From: Alkalimarinus alittae
Lineage (GTDB): Bacteria; Pseudomonadota; Gammaproteobacteria; Pseudomonadales; Oleiphilaceae
Assembly: GCF_026016465.1 (NCBI RefSeq)
Contig: NZ_CP100390.1
Location: forward strand, 1,836,001-1,900,000
Direction: 5' to 3'
Length of the DNA stretch: 64,000 nt
Both the position numbers and the translations under genes were made by a program. Below are positions 35,021 through 43,796 of the stretch, in pieces; position 1 is the stretch's first letter, and each line of letters begins with the position of its first letter. Under the pieces are notes generated by a model. It ran no database searches. It was not told the DNA's origin and worked only from the letters and a program-made list of their open reading frames with translations.

Positions 35021-37042
35021 TTATAACTTACGCCTTATTAAGTCTCTAATGATAAACCTCGACGGACTGATGGCTTTGACTATCTCGGCAGAAAGAGGGG
35101 ACGGCTCATTGCATAGTTGGCTTGCAATAAACTCCGCGGCTAACGGGCAAGATGATAAGCCTTTTGAACCATGCGCAATATTGACAAATAAACCCTGATA
35201 GTACGCGCCGGAGACGTCAAACTTGGCTTTAGCATCATGGCGTAATTTAGAGAATCGATCTACCTGCTCGTTAATGTTGGGGGCTTTACCAACAATGGGG
35301 ACGTAATCAGGGGAGCTACAGCGTTGTGAGGCTCGTCCTTCAAGTGTCTTAATGTGTTTGCCTGAAAGTAACGCTTTAGCAGAATCCAACCACTCAGTTA
35401 GCTGGGAAATGTTTTTAATATGGTCTTCTTTAATCTCTTCGCAATGGTCATTCTTAAGGTCAAATGTAGCGCCGAAGCAAAATTTATGATCGGTTTGAGG
35501 GCTAATATAGCCTTCGCCACATAATACCGTTTTAAGCGGATAGTCGGCGTCTGAATTAACAACCGATACCTGGCCTCTGATGGGCTTTATTTTAAAATGA
35601 TTAAGCTGCTCGACGTTTTTCGCATCTGATGCTGAGCAAATGATAATATTTTGAGCGGTCGCTATCGTCTGGTTGTTGCAATCGATAGCGGTCCAGATTT
35701 TTGAGACTGTGTCTTGGGTTAATGCTCTTATTTGAGTATTATAACGTGTTGAAATGTCGTTACTCTCTAGCAGTAACGTACAAAGCTTTTTAGGTGCCAC
35801 CCAACCTGAATCTGGAAAGAATAGGCCACCACGGTTAAGTTCTACACCCGCTATTTGGCTAGCTTGTTTAGCATCTATAGGCGTAAAAAGGTCTTCGGGG
35901 TATTGGTTTTTACTTAAAAAATCAGCCTGTTTTTTTTTCTCTTTTTCATTCCAAGCAACTTGAATCAGACCGCATTGATTCCAAAAAACAGTTTTAAATT
36001 GTTGTTGTGTTCGATGATAGAACCGCTGGCTAAATAAAAGGTTATTAAGTGCATACTCGGTTTGAACATTAAAATCAGAAGAGAACTTATTGTAAAGTGC
36101 ACCTTGTGGGTTGCCAGAACCACCATTACCGGGTGCGTCTTGCTTTTCAACAACTAAGACGTTGAGCCCTCTCGATGCTAAGGCTGTTGCGGTTGTTGCG
36201 CCTGCGAGCCCTGCACCTACGATGATTGCATCATAATCGCAAGACGATAGGTTAACGGGTGTTCCTAGGCTGCCTTTAAACCAAGGTAAATTTAGCAGCT
36301 GGTTTACACTGGTATTATTGTTTGCGACAAAATAACCTGCATGCATTTCTTTTTTTCGCCCGAAGCCAGGCACTTTTATGACGTTAAAACCCGCACTCGT
36401 CATGCCTCGTCTAATAACTCCAGCAATACTGAATGTACTAAAGGTTGCATCTTGAGCGCTATGCAGGCCGATAATTTCGAATAGGTGTGGGCTCCACATT
36501 TCTGGGCTTTTGTGGGGTGCAAAACCATCAAGAAACCAAGCGTCCGCGAGAAATAACGCTTGGTTATATTGGTCTTCCGCATCACCAATGTAAAGCGTAA
36601 GAGTCACTAGCCCTTGTTCAAATACGAGTCGGTGGCACCCTTTTACGGGTAAAGGGTACTGCGCTATCAGTTGGTCGCTTAGGTGGCTTAAAGCGGGCCA
36701 ATTAGCCAAGGCTTTGGTTAAGTCTGAGGCACGTAATGGCGCATTTTCAACTGATACAAAGTGCAGAGGGACCGCATCACCATTTATTTTTTGATTATGC
36801 CACTCTAGCCAACAGCATAAAAAATTTAACCCGGTACCAAACCCAATTTCAGCCACTGTTAAGTGATTGCGTTTATCAATTTCTCGCAACCGTTCAGCGA
36901 TATGATTGTGTTCGAGAAATACATATTGAGTTTCTTCAATACCACTTTCTCGCGAGTAATAAACGTCATTGTGATTTTTGGAAATAGGATGGCCGACCTC
37001 ATCCCAGATGAGGTCGGCAGTGGGCACAGAAGGTAATTGCAA
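35021..37042 (-). CDS. mnmC: Bifunctional tRNA 5-methylaminomethyl-2-thiouridine biosynthesis protein MnmC
   Basis: Completes the mnm5s2U modification at tRNA wobble position 34. The N-terminal 240 residues are the SAM methyltransferase (DUF752), with VAEIGFGTGLNFL and DAWFLDGFAPHKSPEMW. The C-terminal FAD oxidoreductase domain starts at about residue 265 with AIIVGAGLAGATTATAL and removes the carboxymethyl group. The length is 673 residues, the normal fused form. The only plausible start is TTG 37042. It converges on ligA and precedes no clear operon partner; the next gene upstream on the same strand is the cyclophilin. Confidence 0.95.
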   Translation of the reverse strand: MQLPSVPTADLIWDEVGHPISKNHNDVYYSRESGIEETQYVFLEHNHIAERLREIDKRNHLTVAEIGFGTGLNFLCCWLEWHNQKINGDAVPLHFVSVENAPLRASDLTKALANWPALSHLSDQLIAQYPLPVKGCHRLVFEQGLVTLTLYIGDAEDQYNQALFLADAWFLDGFAPHKSPEMWSPHLFEIIGLHSAQDATFSTFSIAGVIRRGMTSAGFNVIKVPGFGRKKEMHAGYFVANNNTSVNQLLNLPWFKGSLGTPVNLSSCDYDAIIVGAGLAGATTATALASRGLNVLVVEKQDAPGNGGSGNPQGALYNKFSSDFNVQTEYALNNLLFSQRFYHRTQQQFKTVFWNQCGLIQVAWNEKEKKKQADFLSKNQYPEDLFTPIDAKQASQIAGVELNRGGLFFPDSGWVAPKKLCTLLLESNDISTRYNTQIRALTQDTVSKIWTAIDCNNQTIATAQNIIICSASDAKNVEQLNHFKIKPIRGQVSVVNSDADYPLKTVLCGEGYISPQTDHKFCFGATFDLKNDHCEEIKEDHIKNISQLTEWLDSAKALLSGKHIKTLEGRASQRCSSPDYVPIVGKAPNINEQVDRFSKLRHDAKAKFDVSGAYYQGLFVNIAHGSKGLSSCPLAAEFIASQLCNEPSPLSAEIVKAISPSRFIIRDLIRRKL

Positions 37043-37117
37043 AATGGAAACTCTTTAATATTAAGGAATAATTAATCGACAGTATTGTGAGGAGGCCCCA
37101 TTATTTCATTGTCGCTA

Positions 37118-37708
37118 TTATTTCACTACCGATATGCTTTTGATCACAACGGGGTCGACAGGAATATTGGCATGCATATTTCGTTTAGTCGTTTTAACAT
37201 TTTCAATTTTTTCTACCACGTCCATGCCATCAACGACATTACCAAATACGGCATAGCCCATGCTTTGAGCGCTGTAATCAAGGAAGTTATTATTCGCAAC
37301 GTTGATAAAGAATTGAGACGATGCCGAATGAGGATCACTGGTTCGGGCCATAGCAATAGTGCCACGGTTGTTGTGAAGCCCGTTAGAGGCTTCGTTTCTT
37401 ATGGGGGTTCTCGTTGGCAGTTTATCCATGCTTTTATAAAAACCGCCGCCTTGAATCATGAATCCTGGAATTACCCTATGAAAAACTGTTTTGGTGTAAA
37501 AACCACTGTTAACATAGCCTAAGAAGTTCTTAACTGTGATAGGTGCCTTTTCTGGATTTAGCTTCACGGTAATATCACCGTGATTTGTTTCTATTAACAC
37601 CTTTACATCGTTAGCCGTAGCGTTTGTATCGGCAGCGGTCGCAATAGAACTCAATATAAGGGATAGACAGAGTAAAAATGGCTTTATAAATGATATGTAG
37701 CTACGCAT
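37118..37708 (-). CDS. ppiA: Periplasmic peptidyl-prolyl cis-trans isomerase (cyclophilin, PpiA-like)
   Basis: Helps protein folding in the periplasm by isomerising proline bonds. The N-terminus has a signal peptide ([20 protein letters not shown], likely cleaved after ATA-A). The cyclophilin core shows VKNFLGYV, the catalytic Arg in [15 protein letters not shown], and [17 protein letters not shown]. Mature length is about 170 residues, as in E. coli PpiA. AAGGA precedes the ATG. A cytoplasmic PpiB-type protein would lack the signal peptide. Confidence 0.93.
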   Translation of the reverse strand: MRSYISFIKPFLLCLSLILSSIATAADTNATANDVKVLIETNHGDITVKLNPEKAPITVKNFLGYVNSGFYTKTVFHRVIPGFMIQGGGFYKSMDKLPTRTPIRNEASNGLHNNRGTIAMARTSDPHSASSQFFINVANNNFLDYSAQSMGYAVFGNVVDGMDVVEKIENVKTTKRNMHANIPVDPVVIKSISVVK

Positions 37709-37740
37709 CTAAAGTATCCTTAGTTTGTTTGATTAGTGTT

Positions 37741-38976
37741 TTAAGATTTATTTAGTTTGCTGCATTTACCGGTTGAAATACAGTTCTTTCCTTTACGTTT
37801 TGATTCGTAAAGTGCTTCGTCAGCGCATTTTAGCAGATCTTTTATAGAATATTCCTGATCTGGGATAAGAGAGCAACAACCAATGCTAATAGTGAGCCTA
37901 TTTTGATGGGTGGCATAGGGGTGCTGAATGTTTAGTTCAAATACAGCGTTTAATATAATGGAAGCAAGCGCCGTTGCGTCCGCTTCGTTAGCATAAGGCA
38001 AGGTAATTACAAATTCCTCCCCTCCATACCGAGCGACCATATCATTAGGGCGTTGAACATGTTGCTTTAATGTTTGTGCAATACTTTTGAGGGATTCATC
38101 ACCCGCTACATGACCTTGGGTGTCGTTATAACGTTTAAAGTCATCAACATCGATCATTAATACAGAAATAGGTGTCTTTTGCCTGACTGCGTTCAACCAC
38201 TCGCGTTCTATGTGCTTATTAAAATAGCGACGATTAAAAAGGCCTGTTAATGCATCTAATGTGGACAGTTTTCTTAACTTCTCTTGTGTTTTTATAAGTT
38301 CGTCGTGCTCGTAGTTAAGGAGCTGGGAACGAACAAAGCTTTTTCGGATCTCAAACTCCATTCTTCCGTTAACAATTAGGCTTAAAATGGTAACGAAAGA
38401 ATAGATAAAAAATATTTCTGTCATTTGCTCGGTCGTGATGACCGTCAATTGGGACATTGCAAATAGCTGAGAAAGCAACATAACAAGCGCAAAAGGGAGC
38501 GCATAAGAAAAGCCTACTCGAATAATATTACATATAAATATAATGGTAATAATTGAACCAAATTGATAATGAAACTGGCCGCTGTCGGCAGCAAGTATGC
38601 CCACTAATATCAATGATAGGTGGATAATAAATGCGCCTAGACAGAGGAGTATCTGGTGCCATCGATAAGATTTGTCGAGATAAATCCCTCCCACAACTGC
38701 GAGTATTATACCTGCACCAATAGAGCGAATAATGATCGCTTGATCTATCAGCGATGGAATGACAATTAAATCTGATGCGATAAATAAAATAAGCCCTAGT
38801 ACCCCTAAGCTAGGGTATAGACGATTCTCAAATTGATAGCTTGAAAGCATGTATTGAGTATATTTGGCTTCCATCTGAGTATTAAAACGATAATAAAACC
38901 GTTTTTTTTGCAAGTATGCTTGTGCATCTCGAAGCTGATCAATCAATGTGTTGTGCTCTTTATTGTCAAAAGGCAA
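37741..38976 (-). CDS. Membrane-bound GGDEF diguanylate cyclase
   Basis: A 411-residue inner-membrane protein predicted to synthesise cyclic di-GMP. Residues 45-205 contain about six hydrophobic segments (for example LGVLGLILFIASDLIVI and ILLCLGAFIIHLSLILVGI). A short coiled coil, then the GGDEF domain with STLDALTGLFNRRYFNK, VDDFKRYND and the active-site variant RYGGEEF. The product-inhibition site RPND lies five residues before GGEEF. The start is TTG 38976, with AGGAA six bases upstream. Divergent from the MshEN-type c-di-GMP-binding candidate at 39247, which may read its signal. Confidence 0.9.
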   Translation of the reverse strand: MPFDNKEHNTLIDQLRDAQAYLQKKRFYYRFNTQMEAKYTQYMLSSYQFENRLYPSLGVLGLILFIASDLIVIPSLIDQAIIIRSIGAGIILAVVGGIYLDKSYRWHQILLCLGAFIIHLSLILVGILAADSGQFHYQFGSIITIIFICNIIRVGFSYALPFALVMLLSQLFAMSQLTVITTEQMTEIFFIYSFVTILSLIVNGRMEFEIRKSFVRSQLLNYEHDELIKTQEKLRKLSTLDALTGLFNRRYFNKHIEREWLNAVRQKTPISVLMIDVDDFKRYNDTQGHVAGDESLKSIAQTLKQHVQRPNDMVARYGGEEFVITLPYANEADATALASIILNAVFELNIQHPYATHQNRLTISIGCCSLIPDQEYSIKDLLKCADEALYESKRKGKNCISTGKCSKLNKS

Positions 38977-39246
38977 AGATATTTCCTGTCTCTAGCGGTG
39001 AAATTAGAGTGTGCATGAATGGCTTGTTCTTTAATATAGTTTAGCTTCGAAAAATAGAATCGCTACTAACTACCTGATTTAACGCTTCATTTAATTCGGT
39101 CGACATCTGGCAGTATCAAAATGTTAAGTGTACTTACATTTGTTAACCAATCGATAAGATTATACTGTGTACAAAACATACAATACATACCATTATTCTC
39201 TAGGGATCACTACTAACTCAAAACACAAATAATAGAGGTCGGGGAT

Positions 39247-39981
39247 ATGAAATCAACAAAAACAAAGCAACTAGACAAGTCCCGTCTTGGTCGATTACTG
39301 GTTAATCGCGGATATATCACAGAACAACAGCTTGATAGTGCGTTAGTACAGCAGCGTACTACAGGTCAAAAACTAGGTGAAGTGCTTGTTTGTCAGGGGC
39401 TAATCTCACAAAGAGACCTAGAGCGGACGTTAAAGCACCAGAAAAGATATCGTTATACCGCTGCTTTTGTGGCGATGGTTGTCGCGCCTTTACAGCCAGC
39501 GGTTGCATTTGCTGCAACCACACAGACAAGCAGTGCAAGCAGTGATGCGGTAGCCGCAGAACAAGTTAACGCATTTAAATCTAAGTCTGGGCTAAGGGCA
39601 CTAGATGATGAGTCTTTAGCGGGTGTATCAGCGCAGGGTATCACAGAAGATATTCAAGGCTTGATGCAGATGGTTAATAACGAACAAAAACCAGACTCGG
39701 TAAAAGTATTAAAGAATTTGACTAACGTTTTTATGCCCGTTACCAATATGCTAGCGTGGGATTCAACAGTAGAAGGTGTTGTTTACGATAGCAGTAAGCC
39801 CGTATTTGAGATGTTGGATACGGGTAAAATGAAGCTCGCACTCCCTACCAGTATCGACAGAATTAGCTTGGAAAATATTCGTGTAGCGGGTTCTGGGCCA
39901 ACAAGCCCGACGTTTGGTAGTGTGTATATGAGCGATATTAGCTTCTCACCTGATTCTAGTGTGACTATCACCGTAAGATAA
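39247..39981 (+). CDS. MshEN-domain protein fused to an exported DUF6160-like segment
   Basis: A 244-residue protein with an unusual architecture. Residues 13-36 and 42-65 form two consecutive 24-residue motifs of the form [R/K]LGxxLxxxG...LxxxLxxQ, joined by a five-residue spacer. This is the c-di-GMP-binding MshEN signature known from MshE/GspE-type ATPases. No ATPase follows. Instead come a short basic stretch (KRYRY), a hydrophobic segment TAAFVAMVVAPLQPAVAFA (71-89) like a signal or membrane segment, and a segment LDDESLAGVSAQGI (119-132) resembling exported DUF6160-type proteins. The rest is unrecognised. Gene function unknown; the two halves are seen directly, the c-di-GMP role is inferred. 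Confidence 0.8.
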   Translation: MKSTKTKQLDKSRLGRLLVNRGYITEQQLDSALVQQRTTGQKLGEVLVCQGLISQRDLERTLKHQKRYRYTAAFVAMVVAPLQPAVAFAATTQTSSASSDAVAAEQVNAFKSKSGLRALDDESLAGVSAQGITEDIQGLMQMVNNEQKPDSVKVLKNLTNVFMPVTNMLAWDSTVEGVVYDSSKPVFEMLDTGKMKLALPTSIDRISLENIRVAGSGPTSPTFGSVYMSDISFSPDSSVTITVR

Positions 39982-40020
39982 GCGTGCTTAGCGCTTCCTA
40001 ATTCCCATGTTCCCCTCTAT

Positions 40021-40052
40021 AAAAGCCTGGTCAGTTAACTGATCAGGCTTTT
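40021..40052. terminator. Bidirectional terminator between the MshEN gene and flgN
   Basis: AAAAGCCTG (40021-40029) pairs with CAGGCTTTT (40044-40052), with an inner TCAGT/ACTGA stem. It lies between convergent genes and overlaps the flgN stop codon. Confidence 0.8.
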
Positions 40053-40516
40053 GCTATTGAGTTAAGACCACCGATAGTGCTTTCCTTACCTGAAGAACCG
40101 TAGAGGTTAGGCTTATTGCTCTGGCCTCTTACAATATCCATCAATTTATTAACACGCTTGAGAGAGTGGCTGACCACCTTTCCATTGATGGTGTTTTGAT
40201 CTTGGCAGAACCTTAATCCTACATTTACTTTTCGCCAAAGTGATTGAAGTGATTCATCAGGTATTTCAGCGATGACTTTTTCAAACTCGCCTTTTTTGAT
40301 TTGGTAGCCTGCATCAACGAATAATAATGCTTTTGCTTTAGCTCGGTGTTCGATTGATTTTATGCAGGTGGATTTATCGATGGCAAGTTCTTGTATTGCG
40401 GCGTTAGAGCGCTCCTTGAGGGCGGTGCGCTCTTTATTAAGTATTTCGCTAAGTCTGGTAAGGTCTTGTATATCTTCTTGTAGCAGAGTTTTGAGTCGAT
40501 CAATTGAAAGTGGCAT
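40043..40516 (-). CDS. flgN: Flagellar export chaperone FlgN
   Basis: Cytoplasmic chaperone for the hook-filament junction proteins FlgK and FlgL. It is 157 residues long and almost wholly helical, with the typical N-terminal pattern LLQEDIQDLTRLSEILNKERTAL. Sequence is weakly conserved in this family, so the call rests on this pattern, the length and its position directly downstream of flgM (11 bases). The flgM-flgN pair is the standard sigma-28-dependent arrangement. The C-terminal tail is low in complexity (GSSGKESTIGG). Confidence 0.88.
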   Translation of the reverse strand: MPLSIDRLKTLLQEDIQDLTRLSEILNKERTALKERSNAAIQELAIDKSTCIKSIEHRAKAKALLFVDAGYQIKKGEFEKVIAEIPDESLQSLWRKVNVGLRFCQDQNTINGKVVSHSLKRVNKLMDIVRGQSNKPNLYGSSGKESTIGGLNSIAKA

Positions 40517-40527
40517 AACAATTACTC

Positions 40528-40851
40528 TTATAGAATGTGTTTCTCCATATTAAGCATTTTTTGAGCCACATTTTCAGCAGAGACGTTATAAGTGCCATCT
40601 TCGAGTGCTGCACGAATTTTTGCAACCTTATCGGAGTCAACTTGCGGTAATTCTTTCAAGCTAGCTTCAATTTGTTGGAAGTTTTTGGCTTTCCCACTAA
40701 AACTTACATTCTCGCCGCGCTTTTCTATTGGCGCTTCGTGCTTTTCAGTCGTAGAGCTGTCAATTTTTTGTCGGGCTTGTTGGGCCTCGACTGTTCGGCT
40801 TCTTGAGCCACCCGGTTGGTTCGGGTTAATACTGTTAATATCAATTACCAT
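40528..40851 (-). CDS. flgM: Anti-sigma-28 factor FlgM
   Basis: Binds and inhibits sigma-28 (FliA) until it is exported through the completed hook-basal body. At 107 residues it has the usual disordered N-terminal half (INPNQPGGSRSRTVEAQQAR) and the conserved C-terminal sigma-binding helices VDSDKVAKIRAALEDGTYNV, then AQKMLNME. AAGG lies upstream of the ATG. A strong sigma-28 promoter stands about 35 bases before the start, which gives the expected feedback loop. Confidence 0.94.
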   Translation of the reverse strand: MVIDINSINPNQPGGSRSRTVEAQQARQKIDSSTTEKHEAPIEKRGENVSFSGKAKNFQQIEASLKELPQVDSDKVAKIRAALEDGTYNVSAENVAQKMLNMEKHIL

Positions 40852-40886
40852 GATCGTAAACCTTCAATTTATAGACTCTGCTTAAC

Positions 40887-40913
40887 TTATCGACCTAATT
40901 TTAAAAAACTTTA
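40887..40913 (-). promoter_or_regulatory. Sigma-28 (FliA) promoter of flgMN
   Basis: On the minus strand TAAAGTTT (40913-40906), an 11-base spacer, then GTCGATAA (40894-40887). This differs in one base from the known consensus TAAAGTTT-N11-GCCGATAA. It is correctly placed just upstream of flgM, which is a known FliA target in related bacteria. Confidence 0.88.
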
Positions 40914-41008
40914 ACACTAAAAGGTATTTTATTTTATGTGTTGTTTAAATAAACGAGGTTATGTTGATATTTTTAGCGTATACCCCGCTTTAAATGTTAA
41001 TGAGTAGA

Positions 41009-41707
41009 TTACATAGGGACGGTTACTTCCCCTTTCGAAACAACGGTAGCGCGAATGATCCGATTAGATTTTTTGTTTTTAACCGATATCTGTTGCCCTA
41101 GTTTTCCGTCGCTTAGTGCTTCGCCCATCATTTGAACAGATATGGTGTCAGAGAGTGCGCTAATAACCACTGAATCCCCGCGTTCAATCACTTTAGGGGG
41201 TAACAGTAACCCAGGATAAAAAACGTCCCCTGCCTGTATTGAACGCCGTAGGGTCATGCCTGCGATATTATGTTTATTTATAAAATAACCTTGTCGTGAT
41301 TGGTTGACTTGTAACTCCGCGCGTTTTAAATCTGAGTCTTTTACTCTTTGACCTCTACGCAATGTTTGGCTGGCCACCCATACCTCTTTATAGACATTAA
41401 TGTTGGCTGCTACAAAGATTGACCAACGTTTTTTATCATGGCAAGTCACTTTTATTGTGTTTTTACTTCGCTCTAAAGGGTCGCCCTGAAACTCAAAAGT
41501 AAGGGGGATTTCGCATTTTGTTAAGTTCAAACGCGGGTCGATATTGCCGATTTTGAAGTCAGAGCGGAACCCTTTGTCCGCCGCTAAAGTTTCAGTAACG
41601 GTATTTAAATATTGCTGAGTCTCTTGGGATACCCACTGGCTAAATGACGATGCAGACACCGGTATTGCTAATAAAAGTAATACTAGAGTTAAAATTGGCC
41701 TGCGCAC
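41009..41707 (-). CDS. flgA: Flagellar basal body P-ring formation chaperone FlgA
   Basis: Periplasmic chaperone for P-ring assembly. The preferred start GTG 41707 gives MRRPILTLVLLLLAIPVSAS, a clear Sec signal peptide, and a mature protein of about 210 residues. The C-terminal SAF domain has VWVASQTLRRGQRVKDSDL and AGMTLRRSIQAGDVF, followed by GQQISVKN and VSKGEVTV, typical of FlgA. A GTG 72 bases upstream (41779) is also in frame and would add 24 residues. flgA lies upstream of flgM but 157 bases apart, and a separate sigma-54-type promoter is present. Confidence 0.92.
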   Translation of the reverse strand: MRRPILTLVLLLLAIPVSASSFSQWVSQETQQYLNTVTETLAADKGFRSDFKIGNIDPRLNLTKCEIPLTFEFQGDPLERSKNTIKVTCHDKKRWSIFVAANINVYKEVWVASQTLRRGQRVKDSDLKRAELQVNQSRQGYFINKHNIAGMTLRRSIQAGDVFYPGLLLPPKVIERGDSVVISALSDTISVQMMGEALSDGKLGQQISVKNKKSNRIIRATVVSKGEVTVPM

Positions 41708-41815
41708 TTTAAAAAAATGGCCTATGCTAACGATATGTAAGACGTATTTTTCAGGGCTGTGTTTATTAAAACAAGGCACATTAACACCATTTGTTGTAAC
41801 GAGTGGAATTGCTAG

Positions 41816-41842
41816 TTAAGTAAGCAAACTATGTGCCGATAG
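41816..41842 (+). promoter_or_regulatory. Sigma-28 (FliA) promoter of cheVR
   Basis: TTAAG (41816-41820), 14 bases, then GCCGATAG (41835-41842). The -10 element matches GCCGATAA in seven of eight bases and the spacing equals that at flgM. It lies about 105 bases before cheV. In Pseudomonas cheVR is, as I recall, FliA-dependent. Confidence 0.7.
41822..41839 (-). promoter_or_regulatory. Sigma-54 (RpoN) promoter candidate of flgA
   Basis: Minus strand CGGCACATAGTTTGCT: the -24 GG (41837-41836) and -12 GC (41825-41824) are separated by exactly 10 bases as required by sigma-54. It overlaps the divergent sigma-28 element on the other strand. flgA being RpoN-dependent would fit the Pseudomonas flagellar hierarchy. 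Confidence 0.6.
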
Positions 41843-41947
41843 CTAATGTTGCCGTTATGCATTGAATAAAATCTATAATTTAGTATTAACGGGTTTATTA
41901 CGTTTGGTTTTAATTTAAGAATTCAGAATAGTGCAGGGGATACACCT

Positions 41948-42883
41948 ATGGCTGGTGTTATGGATAGTGTCAACCAGAGAACTCAACTGGTTGGCGAGAA
42001 TCGACTTGAGTTGTTATTGTTTCGATTACGTGGAGTTCAGATATACGGTATAAACGTTTTCAAAGTAAAAGAAGTATTGCAGTGCCCAAAACTAACGATG
42101 ATGCCAAAGCGAAATCCAGTTGTAAGAGGTGTTGCTCATATCCGTGGTGGTACTATACCTATAATGGATATGGGGATGGCAATAGGTCAGACGCCTATCC
42201 CTGAAGATAAAATTAATAGTAGCTTTATTATCATTACAGAGTACAACCGAAAAACTCAGGGTTTTTTAGTCGGTGGAGTCGAGCGCATTGTAAACCTTAA
42301 CTGGGGTGAGATTCATCCACCTCCAAAAGGCGCAGGCAAAGAAAATTACCTGACAGCCGTCACTCAACTAGACGATAAGCTAGTAGAGATTATTGATGTA
42401 GAAAAAATACTGTCTGAAATATCTCCAGTTGAAGACACCGTTACTGCAGGTATTATTACTGAAGCTCAAACCGAAAAAGCGCAGCGTTTTAGAGTGTTAG
42501 TGGTTGATGATTCACTCGTTGCACGTAAACAGATACAAAACTGTTTACAGGCGGTGGGCTTTGAAGTTATTACCAAAAATGATGGGCGGCAGGCATTAAC
42601 ATACTTGCAAGAACAGGCCGATGCAGGGGTTAATATTACTGAGTATCTAGCGCTAATGATTTCTGATGTTGAAATGCCTGAAATGGATGGCTATACGCTG
42701 ACCACGCATTGTAAGGCAGACCCTAGGCTTGCCGGGCTGTATATTATGCTTCACACCTCGTTGAGTGGTGTTTTCAATAAGGCAATGGTTGAAAAGGTGG
42801 GAGCAGATGACTTTATGGCAAAGTTTAGCCCGGATGAATTGGCTGAGCGAGTTATGACCGTTGTTGATGAACTACACCATTGA
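41948..42883 (+). CDS. cheV: Chemotaxis protein CheV (CheW-REC)
   Basis: Adaptor of chemoreceptor arrays. Residues 15-160 are a CheW domain (LLLFRLRGVQIYGINVFKVKEVL, then VRGVAHIRGGTIPIMDM). Residues 181-305 are a response-regulator receiver domain, with the acidic pair VVDDS, the phosphorylatable D240 in MISDVEMPEMDGY, the Thr/Ser in LHTSLSG and the conserved Lys in DFMAKFSP. The 311 residues are standard. It is followed after 28 bases by cheR, giving the cheV-cheR pair usually placed next to flgA in pseudomonads. Confidence 0.96.
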   Translation: MAGVMDSVNQRTQLVGENRLELLLFRLRGVQIYGINVFKVKEVLQCPKLTMMPKRNPVVRGVAHIRGGTIPIMDMGMAIGQTPIPEDKINSSFIIITEYNRKTQGFLVGGVERIVNLNWGEIHPPPKGAGKENYLTAVTQLDDKLVEIIDVEKILSEISPVEDTVTAGIITEAQTEKAQRFRVLVVDDSLVARKQIQNCLQAVGFEVITKNDGRQALTYLQEQADAGVNITEYLALMISDVEMPEMDGYTLTTHCKADPRLAGLYIMLHTSLSGVFNKAMVEKVGADDFMAKFSPDELAERVMTVVDELHH

Positions 42884-42911
42884 ACATGTTTAGAAAACAT
42901 TTTTTGTTTGG

Positions 42912-43775
42912 ATGCATACATCTATGACCGCACGCTTGAATGCAACTTCTTCAGTGTCCGTTGACGAATACCAGCTGTTTCGTGATTTTCTTCAGCAGGC
43001 TTGTGGGATACTCCTGGGCGACAACAAACAGTATCTCGTGACAAGTCGGCTTAGAAAAATAATGGAGCAAGAAGGTATTGAGTCACTTGGGGTGCTTGTT
43101 CAAACGTTGAAAAAAGCATCATCAAGAGCATTAAAAGAAACAGTGGTTGATGCAATGACCACCAATGAAACGCTTTGGTTTAGAGATAATCATCCTTTTA
43201 GAATATTAAGCGACATATTGTTGCCTGAATTTTCTGAAAGGGGCGGTATTAAACCCGTTAGAATCTGGTCCGCTGCATGCTCTACAGGGCAAGAGCCTTA
43301 CTCGATGACTATGGTTGCTGAGGAGTTTAAACGAGCAAAACCGGGTAAGCTAAAAAGCGGCATTAAAGTCGTTGCTACCGATATCTCTCAGACGGTGTTA
43401 GCCAATGCCAAATCAGGCGAGTATGAGATGCTTGCCATTGGGCGAGGGTTATCAAAAGAGCGCCTGAATGCTTATTTTGTCGAGAAAGCCCCAGGCGTAT
43501 GGAAAGTAAAGCCTGATCTGATGAAGCACGTTGAGTTTCGTTTATTAAACCTTCTAGACCGGTATTCTATTCTGGGAAAATTTGATGTTATCTTTTGTCG
43601 TAACGTTTTAATTTACTTTTCGGCTGAACTCAAATTAGATATTCTGTCCCGAATGCATCAAGCCTTGAATAAAGGAGGATATTTGGTATTGGGAGCTTCG
43701 GAGTCATTAAATGGCCTTTCAGATAAGTTTGAAATGATCCAATGCCGCCCGGGCATTATTTACCGGGCGATTTGA
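42912..43775 (+). CDS. cheR: Chemotaxis protein methyltransferase CheR
   Basis: Methylates glutamates of chemoreceptors using SAM, opposing CheB. The N-terminal helical domain (YQLFRDFLQQACGILLGDNK) binds the receptor. The SAM domain shows MTTNETLWFRDNHPF, IWSAACSTGQEPYSM, VVATDISQTVLANAKSGEY and FDVIFCRNVLIYF. It has 287 residues from ATG 42912; ATG 42924 is an alternative. In Pseudomonas the flgB rod operon follows cheR, but here the next gene is the convergent chrR, so the flagellar cluster is interrupted. Confidence 0.96.
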   Translation: MHTSMTARLNATSSVSVDEYQLFRDFLQQACGILLGDNKQYLVTSRLRKIMEQEGIESLGVLVQTLKKASSRALKETVVDAMTTNETLWFRDNHPFRILSDILLPEFSERGGIKPVRIWSAACSTGQEPYSMTMVAEEFKRAKPGKLKSGIKVVATDISQTVLANAKSGEYEMLAIGRGLSKERLNAYFVEKAPGVWKVKPDLMKHVEFRLLNLLDRYSILGKFDVIFCRNVLIYFSAELKLDILSRMHQALNKGGYLVLGASESLNGLSDKFEMIQCRPGIIYRAI

Positions 43776-43796
43776 ACAAAACAGTCACTCTGAATG

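Noticed and set aside
43746-43769. CGCCCGG/CCGGGCG hairpin at the cheR end
   Set aside because: It is within coding sequence and lacks a T-run; it may only reflect codon choice.
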